Assembly (NCBI RefSeq): GCF_030697065.1
Contig: NZ_JAUYQU010000095.1
Location: 1-46,310, forward strand
Length of the DNA stretch: 46,310 nt
Source: Bradyrhizobium sp.
GTDB taxonomy: Bacteria > Pseudomonadota > Alphaproteobacteria > Rhizobiales > Xanthobacteraceae
Reading direction: 5' to 3'
Positions 8,414 to 17,062 of the stretch are shown piece after piece. Both the position numbers and the translations under genes were made by a program. The first letter of the stretch is position 1; each line of letters opens with the position of its first letter. Below the pieces are notes generated by a model, which was not told the DNA's origin, did no database searches, and saw nothing but the letters and a program-made list of their open reading frames with translations.

Positions 8414-8707
8414 ATGAACTCAATCGCAATTATCACCGCTCTTGCAGAACCGGTCCGACTCGAAGCCCTCCGGATGCTGTGGGATGGGCGTGAGCATTGT
8501 GTTTGCGAATTAATGCAGGCGCTCGGCGCCAGCCAGTCCCGGATGTCCCGCCATATGGCCGCCCTCAAGACGGCCGGTCTCGTGGCGGACCGCCGCGATG
8601 CTCAATGGGTCCGGTATCGCCGAGCGCCAGATCTTCCTCAGGCGGTCGCCACCCTGATCGACGCCGCGCTGGCGCTGCCGGCAGTCCAACAAAGGCACGC
8701 CGCATGA
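8414..8707 (+). CDS. ArsR-family metalloid/thiol-sensing repressor, 97 aa
   Basis: A short winged-helix repressor. HCVCEL at residues 28-33 provides Cys29 and Cys31 at the start of the recognition-helix region, matching the ELCVCDL-type arsenite site of classic ArsR proteins. The helix-turn-helix follows (LMQALGASQSRMSRHMAAL) and a wing (RDAQWVRYRR). The ligand is probably a soft metal or metalloid that releases it from DNA. A strong palindrome sits immediately upstream, and the stop overlaps the start of the permease gene (ATGA), so it heads the four-gene operon 8414-10434. Confidence 0.9.
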   Translation: MNSIAIITALAEPVRLEALRMLWDGREHCVCELMQALGASQSRMSRHMAALKTAGLVADRRDAQWVRYRRAPDLPQAVATLIDAALALPAVQQRHAA

Positions 8708-9765
8708 GCCTCGGTTCGATCACTGAACGCGCACCGGGCGCCGGCCCGTCGACCGCCAAATGGATCGGGTGGACGGTCGCTGCCCTGACCATCTGGGGCG
8801 TTGTCTACAGCCAGCTTGTCCCGTTTTCGCAATGGGTCGTCGCGCAAACGCCGGTCGATCCGAAGAGCCACCTGGGCGAGGCGATCAGCTTTTTTGCCTA
8901 TGACACGCCGAAGGTTCTGATGCTGCTCACGCTGGTCGTGTTCGGCATGGGCGTCGTGCGCAGCTTCTTCTCACCGGAGAAGACCCGGGCACTGCTGGCC
9001 GGCCGGCGCGAGGGCGTCGGCAACGTGCTGGCTGCCTCGCTCGGGATCGTGACCCCGTTTTGCTCCTGTTCTGCCGTGCCGCTGTTCATCGGCTTCGTCA
9101 GCGCCGGCGTACCGCTTGGAGTCACGTTTTCATTCCTGATCGCCGCACCGATGGTGAACGAAGTGGCGCTCGGACTTCTGTTCGGGCTGGTCGGCTGGAA
9201 AGTGGCACTGACCTATCTCGCCTTTGGCCTCGCCATTGCCATCATTTCCGGCTGGATCATCGGCCGGCTGCATCTCGAGCATTGGCTCGAGGAATGGGTC
9301 CGCAACCTTCGCTCCGACGCGGTCGAGCTTCCACAGGAAGAGCTCTCGGTTGTCGACCGAATCAAGGCCGGCATCGACGCCGTGAAGGAGATCGTCGGCA
9401 AGGTGTGGCCGTGGATCATCGCCGGCATCGCCGCCGGCGCATTCATCCACGGCTATGTACCCTCGGAACTGCTGGCCTCGATCATGGGCCGGGATGTCTG
9501 GTGGTCGGTTCCGGCCGCGGTGCTGCTCGGCATTCCCATGTATTCGAACGCGGCCGGCATCATCCCCGTGGTCGAAGCGCTGATCACCAAGGGCGCCGCG
9601 CTCGGCACCGTGCTCGCATTCATGATGTCAGTGATTGCGCTGTCGCTGCCGGAGATCATCATCCTTCGCAAAGTTCTCACGGTCCGCCTGATCGCCGTAT
9701 TCGTCGGCGTGGTGGGTACCGGCATCCTGGCGGTGGGCTTCATCTTCAACGCGCTGTTCTCGTGA
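8704..9765 (+). CDS. Permease, DUF318/ArsP-like family, 353 aa
   Basis: A polytopic inner-membrane protein with about eight hydrophobic segments. The family signature TPFCSCSAVPLFIGFVSAGV lies near residues 117-136 with Cys120 and Cys122, followed by FLIAAPMVNEVAL and, in the second repeat, GIPMYSNAAGIIPVVEALI. Members near arsR are often called arsenic permeases, and the ArsP subgroup exports organoarsenicals; substrate is otherwise untested. The start at 8704 shares ATGA with the arsR stop, indicating translational coupling. A hydrophilic loop around residues 195-230 separates the two halves. Confidence 0.87.
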   Translation: MSLGSITERAPGAGPSTAKWIGWTVAALTIWGVVYSQLVPFSQWVVAQTPVDPKSHLGEAISFFAYDTPKVLMLLTLVVFGMGVVRSFFSPEKTRALLAGRREGVGNVLAASLGIVTPFCSCSAVPLFIGFVSAGVPLGVTFSFLIAAPMVNEVALGLLFGLVGWKVALTYLAFGLAIAIISGWIIGRLHLEHWLEEWVRNLRSDAVELPQEELSVVDRIKAGIDAVKEIVGKVWPWIIAGIAAGAFIHGYVPSELLASIMGRDVWWSVPAAVLLGIPMYSNAAGIIPVVEALITKGAALGTVLAFMMSVIALSLPEIIILRKVLTVRLIAVFVGVVGTGILAVGFIFNALFS

Positions 9766-9782
9766 ACCGACGGAGATTATCC

Positions 9783-10019
9783 ATGAAGCAGGTCAAGATA
9801 CTCGGGCCCGGGTGCAAGCGTTGCGCCGCGACGGTCGAGATGGTTCAGACCGAGGCCGACAGGCTCGGCGTTCCCGTCAGCATTGAAAAAGTGACCGACT
9901 ATGCCGCCATCGCCGGTTACGGCATCGCGTCAACGCCGGGGATCGTCGTCGACGGCAAGGTGGTTCATGCGGGCGGCCTGCCCAGGCCGGACGACCTCGC
10001 GCGCTGGCTGGCTGCCTGA
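9783..10019 (+). CDS. Small thioredoxin-like redox protein, 78 aa
   Basis: The product MKQVKILGPGCKRCAATVEM has an active-site pair Cys11-x2-Cys14 after the first beta strand, and STPGIVVDGKVVHAGGL supplies the cis-Pro loop. Its length and motif match the family named redox-active disulfide protein 2, which often neighbours DUF318 permeases. It is likely a cytosolic disulfide reductase or carrier serving the permease or its cargo. It begins 17 bases after the permease stop with GGAG upstream. Confidence 0.88.
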   Translation: MKQVKILGPGCKRCAATVEMVQTEADRLGVPVSIEKVTDYAAIAGYGIASTPGIVVDGKVVHAGGLPRPDDLARWLAA

Positions 10020-10029
10020 GGTGCGACCG

Positions 10030-10434
10030 ATGCTCGAATACCGCGTCAGCGCCAGACGGATCGACGCGCACGGCAGCGTCGCGGCCGCCAAGGCGGCCGA
10101 AATCGTCCTCGATACGGATGTTGCCGGCCGCCCGGATGCCTTCAATCCGGCGGAGCTGTTTCTTGCGTCCATCGCCGCCTGCATGATCAAGGGCATCGAG
10201 CGGGTGACGCCGATGCTCAAGTTCGATCTCCGTGGCGTCGAGGTGAAGCTCCACGGTATCCGGCAGGACAGCCCGCCGAAGATGATCTCGATCGACTATG
10301 AGCTCATCGTCGATACCGACGAAACCGATCAGCGCCTCGAGCTCCTGCACACCAACGTCCGCAAATACGGCACGATCTCGAACACCGTGGCTGCGGCGAC
10401 GAAACTCGAAGGCGTGATCCGCAGGAGGGAGTAG
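10030..10434 (+). CDS. OsmC family protein, 134 aa
   Basis: The segment NPAELFLASIAACMIKGIERV with Cys51 is the OsmC/Ohr core helix holding the peroxidatic cysteine. The second cysteine of Ohr and OsmC hydroperoxidases is absent: the corresponding region reads HTNVRKYGTISNTVAAAT. The protein may therefore use an external thiol, such as the thioredoxin-like partner encoded just upstream, or may not be a peroxidase. It is the last gene of the arsR operon, starting 10 bases after the previous stop with GAGG before the ATG. Confidence 0.85.
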   Translation: MLEYRVSARRIDAHGSVAAAKAAEIVLDTDVAGRPDAFNPAELFLASIAACMIKGIERVTPMLKFDLRGVEVKLHGIRQDSPPKMISIDYELIVDTDETDQRLELLHTNVRKYGTISNTVAAATKLEGVIRRRE

Positions 10435-10465
10435 TTCGCCCCGGACTGCCCGGGCGCCAGCGCCC

Positions 10466-13027
10466 TCACGACGGCGCCATGGTCTCCTTGACCTTGGCGA
10501 CCAGCGCGCTGAGCGCGAACGGCTTGGCCAGGAAGGCGAACTGCTCGTTTTCCGGCAGGCTCTTGTCAAAGGCCTCTTCGGCATAGCCCGAGACGAAGAT
10601 GATCTTGAGGTTGGGATTGCGGATCCGCATTTCCCGCAACAGTGTCGGCCCGTCCATTTCCGGCATCACCACGTCGGAAACCACGAGGTCGACCTCGCCG
10701 TTCTTTTCCTCCAGCGCCTCCATCGCCTCGATGCCGTTGGAGGCCTCGATCACGCTGTAGCCGCGCGAGCGCAGGCCGCGGGCGTTGAGCGAGCGCAGCC
10801 CCTCCTCGTCCTCGACCAGCAGGATGGTGCCCTGCCCGGTCAGGTCGGCCCGCGGTCTGGCTTCCGCCGCCTCCGCCCTGGCCGCGCCATTGGCGGCCGC
10901 GGGCTCCGGCTCGGCTTCCTTCTCCGCAATGTGGCGCGGCAGGAAGATGTGGAACGAGGTGCCCTTGTCGGCCTCCGAGTCCACATAGATGAAGCCGCCG
11001 GTCTGCTTGACGATGCCGTACACCGTCGACAGGCCGAGGCCGGTGCCCTTGCCGACTTCCTTGGTCGAGAAGAACGGCTCGAAGATCTTGTCCACGATGT
11101 CGGCGGGGATGCCGGTACCGGTGTCGGCGACGTCGATCCGGACGTAATCCGCCGCCGGCATGCCCTTGTAGGCGAGCTGCCCGGATTCCTCCGTCGTGAC
11201 ATTGGCGGTCCGTACCGTCAGCTTGCCGCCATCGGGCATCGCATCGCGGGCGTTGACGGCGAGGTTGACGATCACCTGCTCGAACTGGGAGACGTCGACC
11301 TTGACCGGCCACAGATCGCGGCCATGCACGAGGTCGAGCTTGACCTTCTCGCCGATCAGCCGGCGCAACAGCATGGTGAGATCGCTCAGAGCGTCGCCGA
11401 GGTCGAGCACCTGCGGCCGCAGCGTCTGGCGCCGCGAGAACGCCAGCAACTGCCGCACCAGCGTCGCGGCGCGGGTGGCATTCTGCTTGATCTGCATGAT
11501 GTCCTGGAACGACGGATCGGTCGGCTTGTGGGCGTTCAGCAGGAAGTCGTTCGCCATCATGATGGCGGAAAGCACGTTGTTGAAATCGTGGGCGATGCCG
11601 CCGGCGAGCTGGCCGACCATGTCCATCTTCTGCGACTGGTTGATCTGGTTTTCCAGCGTGCGCCGCTCGGTGGTTTCCAGCAGATAGACGATGGCCGCCT
11701 CGGTCTCGCGCTCGTCCTCCTCGACCGCGGTGACGAAGAACTGCCCCCAGCGCTCCTTGGGTCCGTCGAGCATCGCCTCGACTGGCGCGATGTCGCCCTG
11801 GCCCTCGGCCGCCTGGTTGATGGCCGCGATCAGCAGATGGCGGTCGCGCGGGTTGACGGTGCGGAAGATCGACTTGCCGGCTGCGCCCTCGGGACTGAGG
11901 CTCTGCGCCAGCTTGGCGAACCTCGCATTGGCGCGTCCCACCGCGCCCGACCGGTCCACCGTCGCGATCGCCATCGGGGTATGGTCGAAGAAGCGCATGA
12001 AGCGGACTTCGGCGGCGCGCTGCGGATCGGAATGTTCGTCGCGGGCCCGGCTGATCACCAGCGTGCGCGAGGCGCCGGGCACGCCGTCGGCGCCGAACGC
12101 CAGCTTGTGATAGAGCCGCACCGGCATGGTCTTGCCGCCGCGCATCCGCAGGTCGATGTCGAACACCTCGGTCTTGACCTCGCCCGGCACCGCCACGATC
12201 GAGGTCAGCAGGGAGGCGCCGTCGCCGGACACGATGTCGGTCAGCTTGAGGCCGCCATTGCCGATTTCCGCGAGGTCGTGGTCCAGCCAGTTCGCCAGCG
12301 TGGCGTTGACATAGACGAGATCGCCGGCGGCATTGACCGAGAAGAAGCCGCACGGCGCGTGATCGAGATATTCGATGGCGTGCTGCAGTTCCTGGAACAC
12401 GTCCTCCTGCCGCTCGCGGTCGCGGGTGATGTCGGCGATCGACCACACCGCGTATTTCGCCTCGCGCTTGCTGGCGCCCAGCGGGCGGACCCGCATCCGC
12501 AGCCAACGGCCCTGGCTGCCGTCGGAACCGGCGATGCGGACCTCTTCCTGCTGCCGCTTGCCCTCGCGCGCCGCCTTGAGCAGGCGGAACACCGCTTCCG
12601 AGACGTCGGGATTGCCGATAAAGACCCGCTCCACCGGGCGCGCGTCCTGCGCCGTCTCGGCCCCCGTCAGCGCCAGATAGGCGGCGTTGCAATAGACCAC
12701 ATGGCCGCGGGAATCGGTCACCGCCAGCCCGTCATGGGCGTGATCGGCGATCCGGCTCATCACCGGATCGTCGGCGGCACGATCGGCGAAACGGATGATG
12801 CCGGCGGCGAAGGCGAACAGGTTGAACAGCCCGACCATCGCCAGCAGCGCCAGCAGCCCGAGGATATAGGGCTGCGCCTGGGCGCGGCCGATGGTCATCA
12901 GCGCCACCGCCACCGCGACGATCGCGAAGGCCACCAGCAGCACCAGCACGATGCTGCCGTTCCGCCGCGCCGGCTCGTGGGCGGCGAAAGGCTCTCGCGA
13001 GGGATCCTTGTCAGGTTCGGCGGTCAT
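10466..13027 (-). CDS. cckA: Hybrid sensor histidine kinase CckA, 853 aa
   Basis: Two membrane spans (about 25-46 and 54-80) are followed by PAS-like domains at about 87-205, 210-330 and 340-455. The kinase core has the phospho-acceptor His480 in [19 protein letters not shown], the N box [15 protein letters not shown], and G boxes DTGTGIP and [14 protein letters not shown] receiver domain begins near 730 with [10 protein letters not shown], phospho-acceptor Asp785 in [13 protein letters not shown] and Lys835 in AFLAKPF. Order, length and H box match CckA, which feeds phosphate through ChpT to CtrA and CpdR to control the cell cycle and flagellar genes. CtrA-type boxes occur in this window. 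It is a single gene transcribed toward the OsmC gene. Confidence 0.92.
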   Translation of the reverse strand: MTAEPDKDPSREPFAAHEPARRNGSIVLVLLVAFAIVAVAVALMTIGRAQAQPYILGLLALLAMVGLFNLFAFAAGIIRFADRAADDPVMSRIADHAHDGLAVTDSRGHVVYCNAAYLALTGAETAQDARPVERVFIGNPDVSEAVFRLLKAAREGKRQQEEVRIAGSDGSQGRWLRMRVRPLGASKREAKYAVWSIADITRDRERQEDVFQELQHAIEYLDHAPCGFFSVNAAGDLVYVNATLANWLDHDLAEIGNGGLKLTDIVSGDGASLLTSIVAVPGEVKTEVFDIDLRMRGGKTMPVRLYHKLAFGADGVPGASRTLVISRARDEHSDPQRAAEVRFMRFFDHTPMAIATVDRSGAVGRANARFAKLAQSLSPEGAAGKSIFRTVNPRDRHLLIAAINQAAEGQGDIAPVEAMLDGPKERWGQFFVTAVEEDERETEAAIVYLLETTERRTLENQINQSQKMDMVGQLAGGIAHDFNNVLSAIMMANDFLLNAHKPTDPSFQDIMQIKQNATRAATLVRQLLAFSRRQTLRPQVLDLGDALSDLTMLLRRLIGEKVKLDLVHGRDLWPVKVDVSQFEQVIVNLAVNARDAMPDGGKLTVRTANVTTEESGQLAYKGMPAADYVRIDVADTGTGIPADIVDKIFEPFFSTKEVGKGTGLGLSTVYGIVKQTGGFIYVDSEADKGTSFHIFLPRHIAEKEAEPEPAAANGAARAEAAEARPRADLTGQGTILLVEDEEGLRSLNARGLRSRGYSVIEASNGIEAMEALEEKNGEVDLVVSDVVMPEMDGPTLLREMRIRNPNLKIIFVSGYAEEAFDKSLPENEQFAFLAKPFALSALVAKVKETMAPS

Positions 13028-13219
13028 GCCAGCGGAAAGCGCCTGTCGACTTCAATGTTACGCGGCTGCGCGCGCTGCCCGGCGCGCTTTGTGCACGCCC
13101 GCTCCTGAGTGCCTGAATCGGGCCTGCCAGCGCAAGCCGTCCCATCATCTATTTCGCCCGCCGCGGTCATTTTCAGCCTGTCCGTCCAGCCCCGTCCGGA
13201 GTCCCGGCTGACGCTGGAT

Positions 13220-14299
13220 TCACGCCGGCCGGCCGGAAAGCCCGCGCCTGAGGCCCATCACGTAGCCGATAATCTGGGCCACCGCATGATAATGTTCCAC
13301 CGGGATTTCGCCGTCGACCTCCACGGTCGCATGCAGCGCCCGCGCCAGCGGCACGTTCTCCACGATCGGGATGTCGTGCTTGCCGGCGATTTCCCTGATC
13401 TTGAGCGCCAGCGTATCGATGCCCTTGGCCACGCAGATCGGCGCCGCCATGCCGCGTTCGTAGCGCAGCGCCACCGCGTAATGGGTCGGGTTGGTGATGA
13501 TCACGGAAGCCTGGGGAACCGAGGCCATCATCCGCTTCTTCATGCGCTGCTGGCGCAGCTGCCTGAGCTTGCCCTTGATGTGCGGGTCGCCTTCGGACTG
13601 CTTGTATTCCATCTTCATGTCCTGCAGCGACATCTTCTGCTTCTCGAACCAGGTCCGGTACTGAAAGAAGAAATCCCCGATCGCGACCACCGCGAGCATC
13701 GCCACCACCGCTCCCATCAATTGCAGCGTCAGGCTGGTGGTGACGACCATGATCGACGAAACGTCGAACCGCACCATCGATTCCAGGCGGTAGCGCTCCG
13801 GCCACAGCACCGCCGTCATCACGGCGCCGAGCGCGATCACCTTGAAAAGGCCCTTGACGAAATTCGCGACGCCCTGCTTGCCGAATATCCGCTTGAATCC
13901 GGCGGCCGGCGAAATCTTGCTGAATTTCGGCTTGATCGACTCGGCCGACCACACCATCCGGTGCTGGATCATGTTGCCCGCGATCGCCGCGATCGCGAAC
14001 ATCAGGAACGGCACGCCGAGGGCCGTCATCAGCACATATCCGAGGCTCTGCGTCAGCGCCATCAGGCCCGCCCCGTCGGTGGAGATCATCCATGAATTGG
14101 CCACCAGATTGCGCAGCGGCGCCAGGATGCCGCTGCCGATCGATCCGTGAAAGGACGCCAGCACCAGCGTGGCGCCGGCCAGCACGAACCAGGTGTTGAC
14201 CTCCTGGCTCTTGGCGACGTCGCCTTTTTCGTGGGCGTCATCCAGACGTTTTTGGGTCGGGTCTTCTGTTTTGTCTGAGGCGTCATTCTCGTCGGACAT
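13220..14299 (-). CDS. flhB: Flagellar type III export switch protein FlhB, 359 aa
   Basis: The protein has an acidic amino end (DKTEDPTQKRLDDAHEKGDV, the classic FlhB start), four membrane helices to about residue 215, and the cytoplasmic domain with the self-cleavage motif NPTH at about 270-273 in SVIITNPTHYAVALRYE. FlhB controls the change from rod/hook to filament substrates in the flagellar export gate. ATG at 14299 is preferred over the TTG one codon earlier because AAAGG is placed better. It is the last gene of the flgB-flgC-fliE-fliQ-fliR-flhB operon, 11 bases after fliR. Confidence 0.95.
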   Translation of the reverse strand: MSDENDASDKTEDPTQKRLDDAHEKGDVAKSQEVNTWFVLAGATLVLASFHGSIGSGILAPLRNLVANSWMISTDGAGLMALTQSLGYVLMTALGVPFLMFAIAAIAGNMIQHRMVWSAESIKPKFSKISPAAGFKRIFGKQGVANFVKGLFKVIALGAVMTAVLWPERYRLESMVRFDVSSIMVVTTSLTLQLMGAVVAMLAVVAIGDFFFQYRTWFEKQKMSLQDMKMEYKQSEGDPHIKGKLRQLRQQRMKKRMMASVPQASVIITNPTHYAVALRYERGMAAPICVAKGIDTLALKIREIAGKHDIPIVENVPLARALHATVEVDGEIPVEHYHAVAQIIGYVMGLRRGLSGRPA

Positions 14300-14310
14300 C
14301 AATCAGGCCT

Positions 14311-15081
14311 TTACCTGCGCGGTATCAGCTGATGCATGACGCCGATGAAATATTCGAGGAAGGTTCCCATCATGGTGACGAGGACGAGCGCCAGGATCAG
14401 GAAGCCGGCGAGAATCGACAGCGGCACGCCGACGAAATAGACCTGCATCGCCGGCATCAGCCGCGCCAGCACGCCCAGTCCGATATTGAAAACGATCCCG
14501 AACACCAGGAACGGCGCCGACAGCTGGATTCCGATCTTGAAGGCGGCGGAGAAGGCGCTGGTGGCGAGCGAGGCGACATCGCCGCTCCTCATCAGTTCGC
14601 CGGGCGCAAAGATCGTATAGCTGTCGTTGAGCGCAGCGATCACCAGATGATGGCTGTCGGTGGCGAACAGCAGCGTCAGGCCAAGGATGGTGAGGAAGTT
14701 TCCGATCAGCAGACCCTGCTGCCCCTGGGTCGGGTCGACCGAGGTGACGAATCCGAGGCCGAGCTGCTGGGCAATCACCGATCCCGCGACCTGCAGCGCC
14801 GACAATGTTACCCGCGCGGTGGCGCCGAGCACCACGCCGATGACGATTTCGTGCATCATCAATACCAGCAGTGCCGTGATCGATTGCATGTCGATGTTGT
14901 AGGCGGCGCGGTGCAGCGGCAGGATCACCAGCGTCAGCAGCAGCGCGATCGCCAGCTTGATGCGAACCGGAATATTGGCCTCGCCGAGCCCGGGCAACAG
15001 CATCACCATCGCGCCGATGCGGGCAAATACCAGCATGAAGGCGGCGGCGAGTGCCGGCAGCAATGAGATGTCGATGCGCAT
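14311..15081 (-). CDS. fliR: Flagellar export gate protein FliR, 256 aa
   Basis: A membrane protein of about six helices with FliR landmarks: PVRIKLAIALLLTLVILPLH near residue 38, then QVAGSVIAQQLGLGFVTSVDPTQGQQ and the region from KIGIQLSAPFLVFGIVFNIGLGVLARLMPAMQVYFVGVP (read in two parts), common to FliR and SctT proteins. FliR joins FliP and FliQ in the export gate inside the MS ring. Length is standard. It lies between fliQ (19-base gap) and flhB (11-base gap). Confidence 0.95.
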   Translation of the reverse strand: MRIDISLLPALAAAFMLVFARIGAMVMLLPGLGEANIPVRIKLAIALLLTLVILPLHRAAYNIDMQSITALLVLMMHEIVIGVVLGATARVTLSALQVAGSVIAQQLGLGFVTSVDPTQGQQGLLIGNFLTILGLTLLFATDSHHLVIAALNDSYTIFAPGELMRSGDVASLATSAFSAAFKIGIQLSAPFLVFGIVFNIGLGVLARLMPAMQVYFVGVPLSILAGFLILALVLVTMMGTFLEYFIGVMHQLIPRR

Positions 15082-15100
15082 GATTCACGCGCATCATGCC

Positions 15101-15364
15101 TCAACCGCCTATGATTCGCGACGATATCCGCATCATGTAGCCGTGCAGCGACTCCGACATGAACGGCAGCGCCAGCAGCAGCGTGACGAAGATCGCCAGG
15201 ATCTTGGGCACGAACACCAGGGTCTGTTCCTGGATCTGGGTCAGCGCCTGGAACAGCGACACCACGACGCCGACCACGAGGCCGACCAGCATCAAGGGCG
15301 ACGACACCACGACGATGGTCCAGATCGCATCGCGCGCCACATCGAGGGTTTCGGCACCGGTCAT
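15101..15364 (-). CDS. fliQ: Flagellar export gate protein FliQ, 87 aa
   Basis: A two-helix membrane protein of the normal FliQ size. It starts MTGAETLDVARDAIWTIVVV and contains LVVGVVVSLFQALTQIQEQT, the conserved segment between the helices that lines the export pore, then PKILAIFVTLLLALPFM. It works in the FliPQR complex. An unusual point is the 92-base palindromic repeat directly upstream, which separates it from fliE in what is otherwise a tight operon. Confidence 0.95.
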   Translation of the reverse strand: MTGAETLDVARDAIWTIVVVSSPLMLVGLVVGVVVSLFQALTQIQEQTLVFVPKILAIFVTLLLALPFMSESLHGYMMRISSRIIGG

Positions 15365-15395
15365 TTCAATTCCATTTCACTCGATCTAAACAGTG

Positions 15396-15487
15396 GTCAT
15401 TCCGGGGCGCGCGAAGCGCGAATCCGGAATCCCGCGAACCATCTCCCAGATTCCGGGTTCGTCGCTGCCGCGACGCCCGGGAATGAC
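15396..15487. repeat. Dispersed palindromic repeat, copy 2, inside the flagellar operon
   Basis: Arms GTCATTCCGGGGCG (15396-15409) and CGCCCGGGAATGAC (15474-15487) are inverted repeats with one mismatch. Internal pieces repeat the pattern of copy 1: GCGCGCGAAGCGCG, AATCCGGAATCC and AGATTCCGGGTTCG. It sits between the fliE stop and the fliQ start, leaving 8 bases to fliE and 31 to fliQ. In the transcript it would form a strong branched hairpin that could reduce readthrough or protect upstream mRNA. Confidence 0.82.
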
Positions 15488-15495
15488 GACATTCA

Positions 15496-15819
15496 TCAGA
15501 TCGGCATCCGCATGATGTCTTCGTAGGACTGGATCATCCGGTCGCGCACAGATACCAGCGTCGAGACCGCGACGTCGGTTTCGGCCACCGCCGTCACCAC
15601 GTCCATCACGTTGGCCTTGCCCGTCGTCATCGCCACCGTCTGGGCGTCGGATTTGCGGCCGGCCTCCATCACGCTGCCGAGCGCTTCCTTGAGCACCGCG
15701 CCGAAGGATTGACCGCCACCGATTTCGGCGCCGGTGCCGGCGCCAGCGCCAGCGCCGGTGCTGCTGGTCATGCGGGCAAGCGCGGCGTAGGCATTTGCAG
15801 CGACTGTGGGTGAAGCCAT
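15496..15819 (-). CDS. fliE: Flagellar hook-basal body junction protein FliE, 107 aa
   Basis: FliE links the MS ring to the proximal rod. The carboxyl half is diagnostic: FGAVLKEALGSVMEAGRKSD, then DVVTAVAETDVAVSTLVSVRDRMIQSYEDIMRMPI (two pieces), ending in the usual Y-x-x-I-M-x-M-x-I. A Gly/Ala run (GAGAGAGTGAEIGGG) near residue 25 lengthens the disordered amino part. It lies 17 bases downstream of flgC in the operon. Confidence 0.94.
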   Translation of the reverse strand: MASPTVAANAYAALARMTSSTGAGAGAGTGAEIGGGQSFGAVLKEALGSVMEAGRKSDAQTVAMTTGKANVMDVVTAVAETDVAVSTLVSVRDRMIQSYEDIMRMPI

Positions 15820-15836
15820 GGTCTGGGGTTTCCTGT

Positions 15837-16262
15837 TCAGGCCTTGAGGATGTCGAGCGTGCGTTGGATCATCCGCCGCGTGGCGCTGATGATATTGAGG
15901 TTCGCCTCGTAGGATCGCTGCGCTTCGCGCATGTCGGACATTTCGATCACTTTGTTGACGTTGGGATATTTGACGTTGCCGGCAGCGTCCGCAGCCGGAT
16001 TGGAGGGCTCGTATCTGACCTGGAACGCCGACGCGTCGGGCCTGACCCTGCCGAGCTTCACGACCCTGGCATCCAGCGAACGATCGAGTTCGGAGGCAAA
16101 CGTCGGGATCTTGCGGCGGTAGGGATCGCTGCCCGCGGTCGCCCCGGTGGAATCCGCATTGGCGATATTTTCCGAGAGCACCCGCATCCGCCCCGCCTGC
16201 GCGCGCAGGCCGGAGGTCGCGATGCTCATCGAGCGGCCGAAGTCGTTTCCATCGCTTGCCAT
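15837..16262 (-). CDS. flgC: Flagellar rod protein FlgC, 141 aa
   Basis: A proximal rod subunit exported by the flagellar system. The amino end RSMSIATSGLRAQAGRMRVL and ENIANADSTGAT form the rod/hook family motif. The carboxyl end SDMREAQRSYEANLNIISAT and RRMIQRTLDIL is the conserved coiled-coil pairing region. NKVIEMSDM is also typical. Length is standard. It lies between flgB (19-base gap) and fliE. Confidence 0.95.
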   Translation of the reverse strand: MASDGNDFGRSMSIATSGLRAQAGRMRVLSENIANADSTGATAGSDPYRRKIPTFASELDRSLDARVVKLGRVRPDASAFQVRYEPSNPAADAAGNVKYPNVNKVIEMSDMREAQRSYEANLNIISATRRMIQRTLDILKA

Positions 16263-16281
16263 GATCGCGTTTCCCTAGAAC

Positions 16282-16686
16282 TCAGCGTTTGCCGATGGCG
16301 GTTTTCAGCAGCCCCAGGCTGCGGCTGTAGAGCGAAGTGGCCGCGGCGTAGTCCATCTGGTTGGCGGAGACCTTGAGCATCTGGTCCTCGAGATTGACGG
16401 CGTTGCCGGCCGGCCTGGTATGAAACCCGGCCCGGCCGTGCTGCGCGAAAGTGTCTCCGCCGCCGGCGGGGGCGATGTGGCTGTTGCTGGTTCGCATCAT
16501 CGCCAGCGCTCCCATCGCCGCCGGGCTCGCACCATTCTTGTCGAACTTCGGCTCGACCAGTTCGCGCGGACGGAAATTCGGCGTGTCGGAATTGGAGATG
16601 TTTTCGGCGAGCACGCGCTGGCGCTCCTGGTGCCACTGCATCTTGGTGCGCAGCGCCGACAACATCGGAAAATCGTTGATAGCCAT
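16282..16686 (-). CDS. flgB: Flagellar rod protein FlgB, 134 aa
   Basis: The first gene of the minus-strand operon. MAINDFPMLSALRTKMQWHQ followed by RQRVLAENISNSDTPNFRPR is the FlgB amino motif, and the carboxyl end has SANQMDYAAATSLYSRSLGL and LKTAIG. FlgB assembles with FlgC, FlgF and FlgG to form the rod. A CtrA-type box lies 66-80 bases upstream of the ATG in the region shared with fliO, which puts the whole operon under probable CtrA control. Confidence 0.94.
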   Translation of the reverse strand: MAINDFPMLSALRTKMQWHQERQRVLAENISNSDTPNFRPRELVEPKFDKNGASPAAMGALAMMRTSNSHIAPAGGGDTFAQHGRAGFHTRPAGNAVNLEDQMLKVSANQMDYAAATSLYSRSLGLLKTAIGKR

Positions 16687-16751
16687 CAGATCGGCCCCGT
16701 TACCTCAGGGCATGGCGCCGCTGAGGTAGGCAGAATTTGCCGTGTGTATGG

Positions 16752-16766
16752 TTAACAGCGGGTTAA
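16752..16766 (-). promoter_or_regulatory. CtrA-type box for the flgB operon
   Basis: TTAA at 16752-16755 and TTAA at 16763-16766 are 7 bases apart, exactly the TTAA-N7-TTAA spacing of CtrA sites. Read on the minus strand the downstream half extends to TTAACCAT (16755-16748), also a known CtrA half-site form. The box is 66 bases before the flgB ATG. The other 300 bases up to fliO at 17063 hold a further single TTAACCA at 16859-16865 and nothing else I can name. Confidence 0.7.
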
Positions 16767-17062
16767 AATCGGCTGATGAAACCGTGGACAACGGCCAGAC
16801 CCCGGTGCGGATGGCGTTCCGGCGGCAAATCGAGCGCATTTTTGCCACGAAAGCTGCGTTAACCAATCGCGTGGGGCGATCAGAAGTCGTTTTGGCCCAG
16901 GTGATTCTTGGTTTATTAGGATTGCTGGGCGGCACTTCTTGCCGAGAGGAATTAAGGAATAAGGCTGGGCTGCGCTTCGTTTGGCCGACGGACGGATCGG
17001 TTCCGGTCTGCAATCGCCAGGCGTAAGATTGAAGACAGCTTTATTGGCCGGGGACTGAAGCT

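Noticed and set aside
10931..13108. 725-codon plus-strand open frame opposite cckA
   Set aside because: A shadow: the minus strand carries every CckA motif in order, while this frame shows only His/Arg-rich low-complexity sequence.
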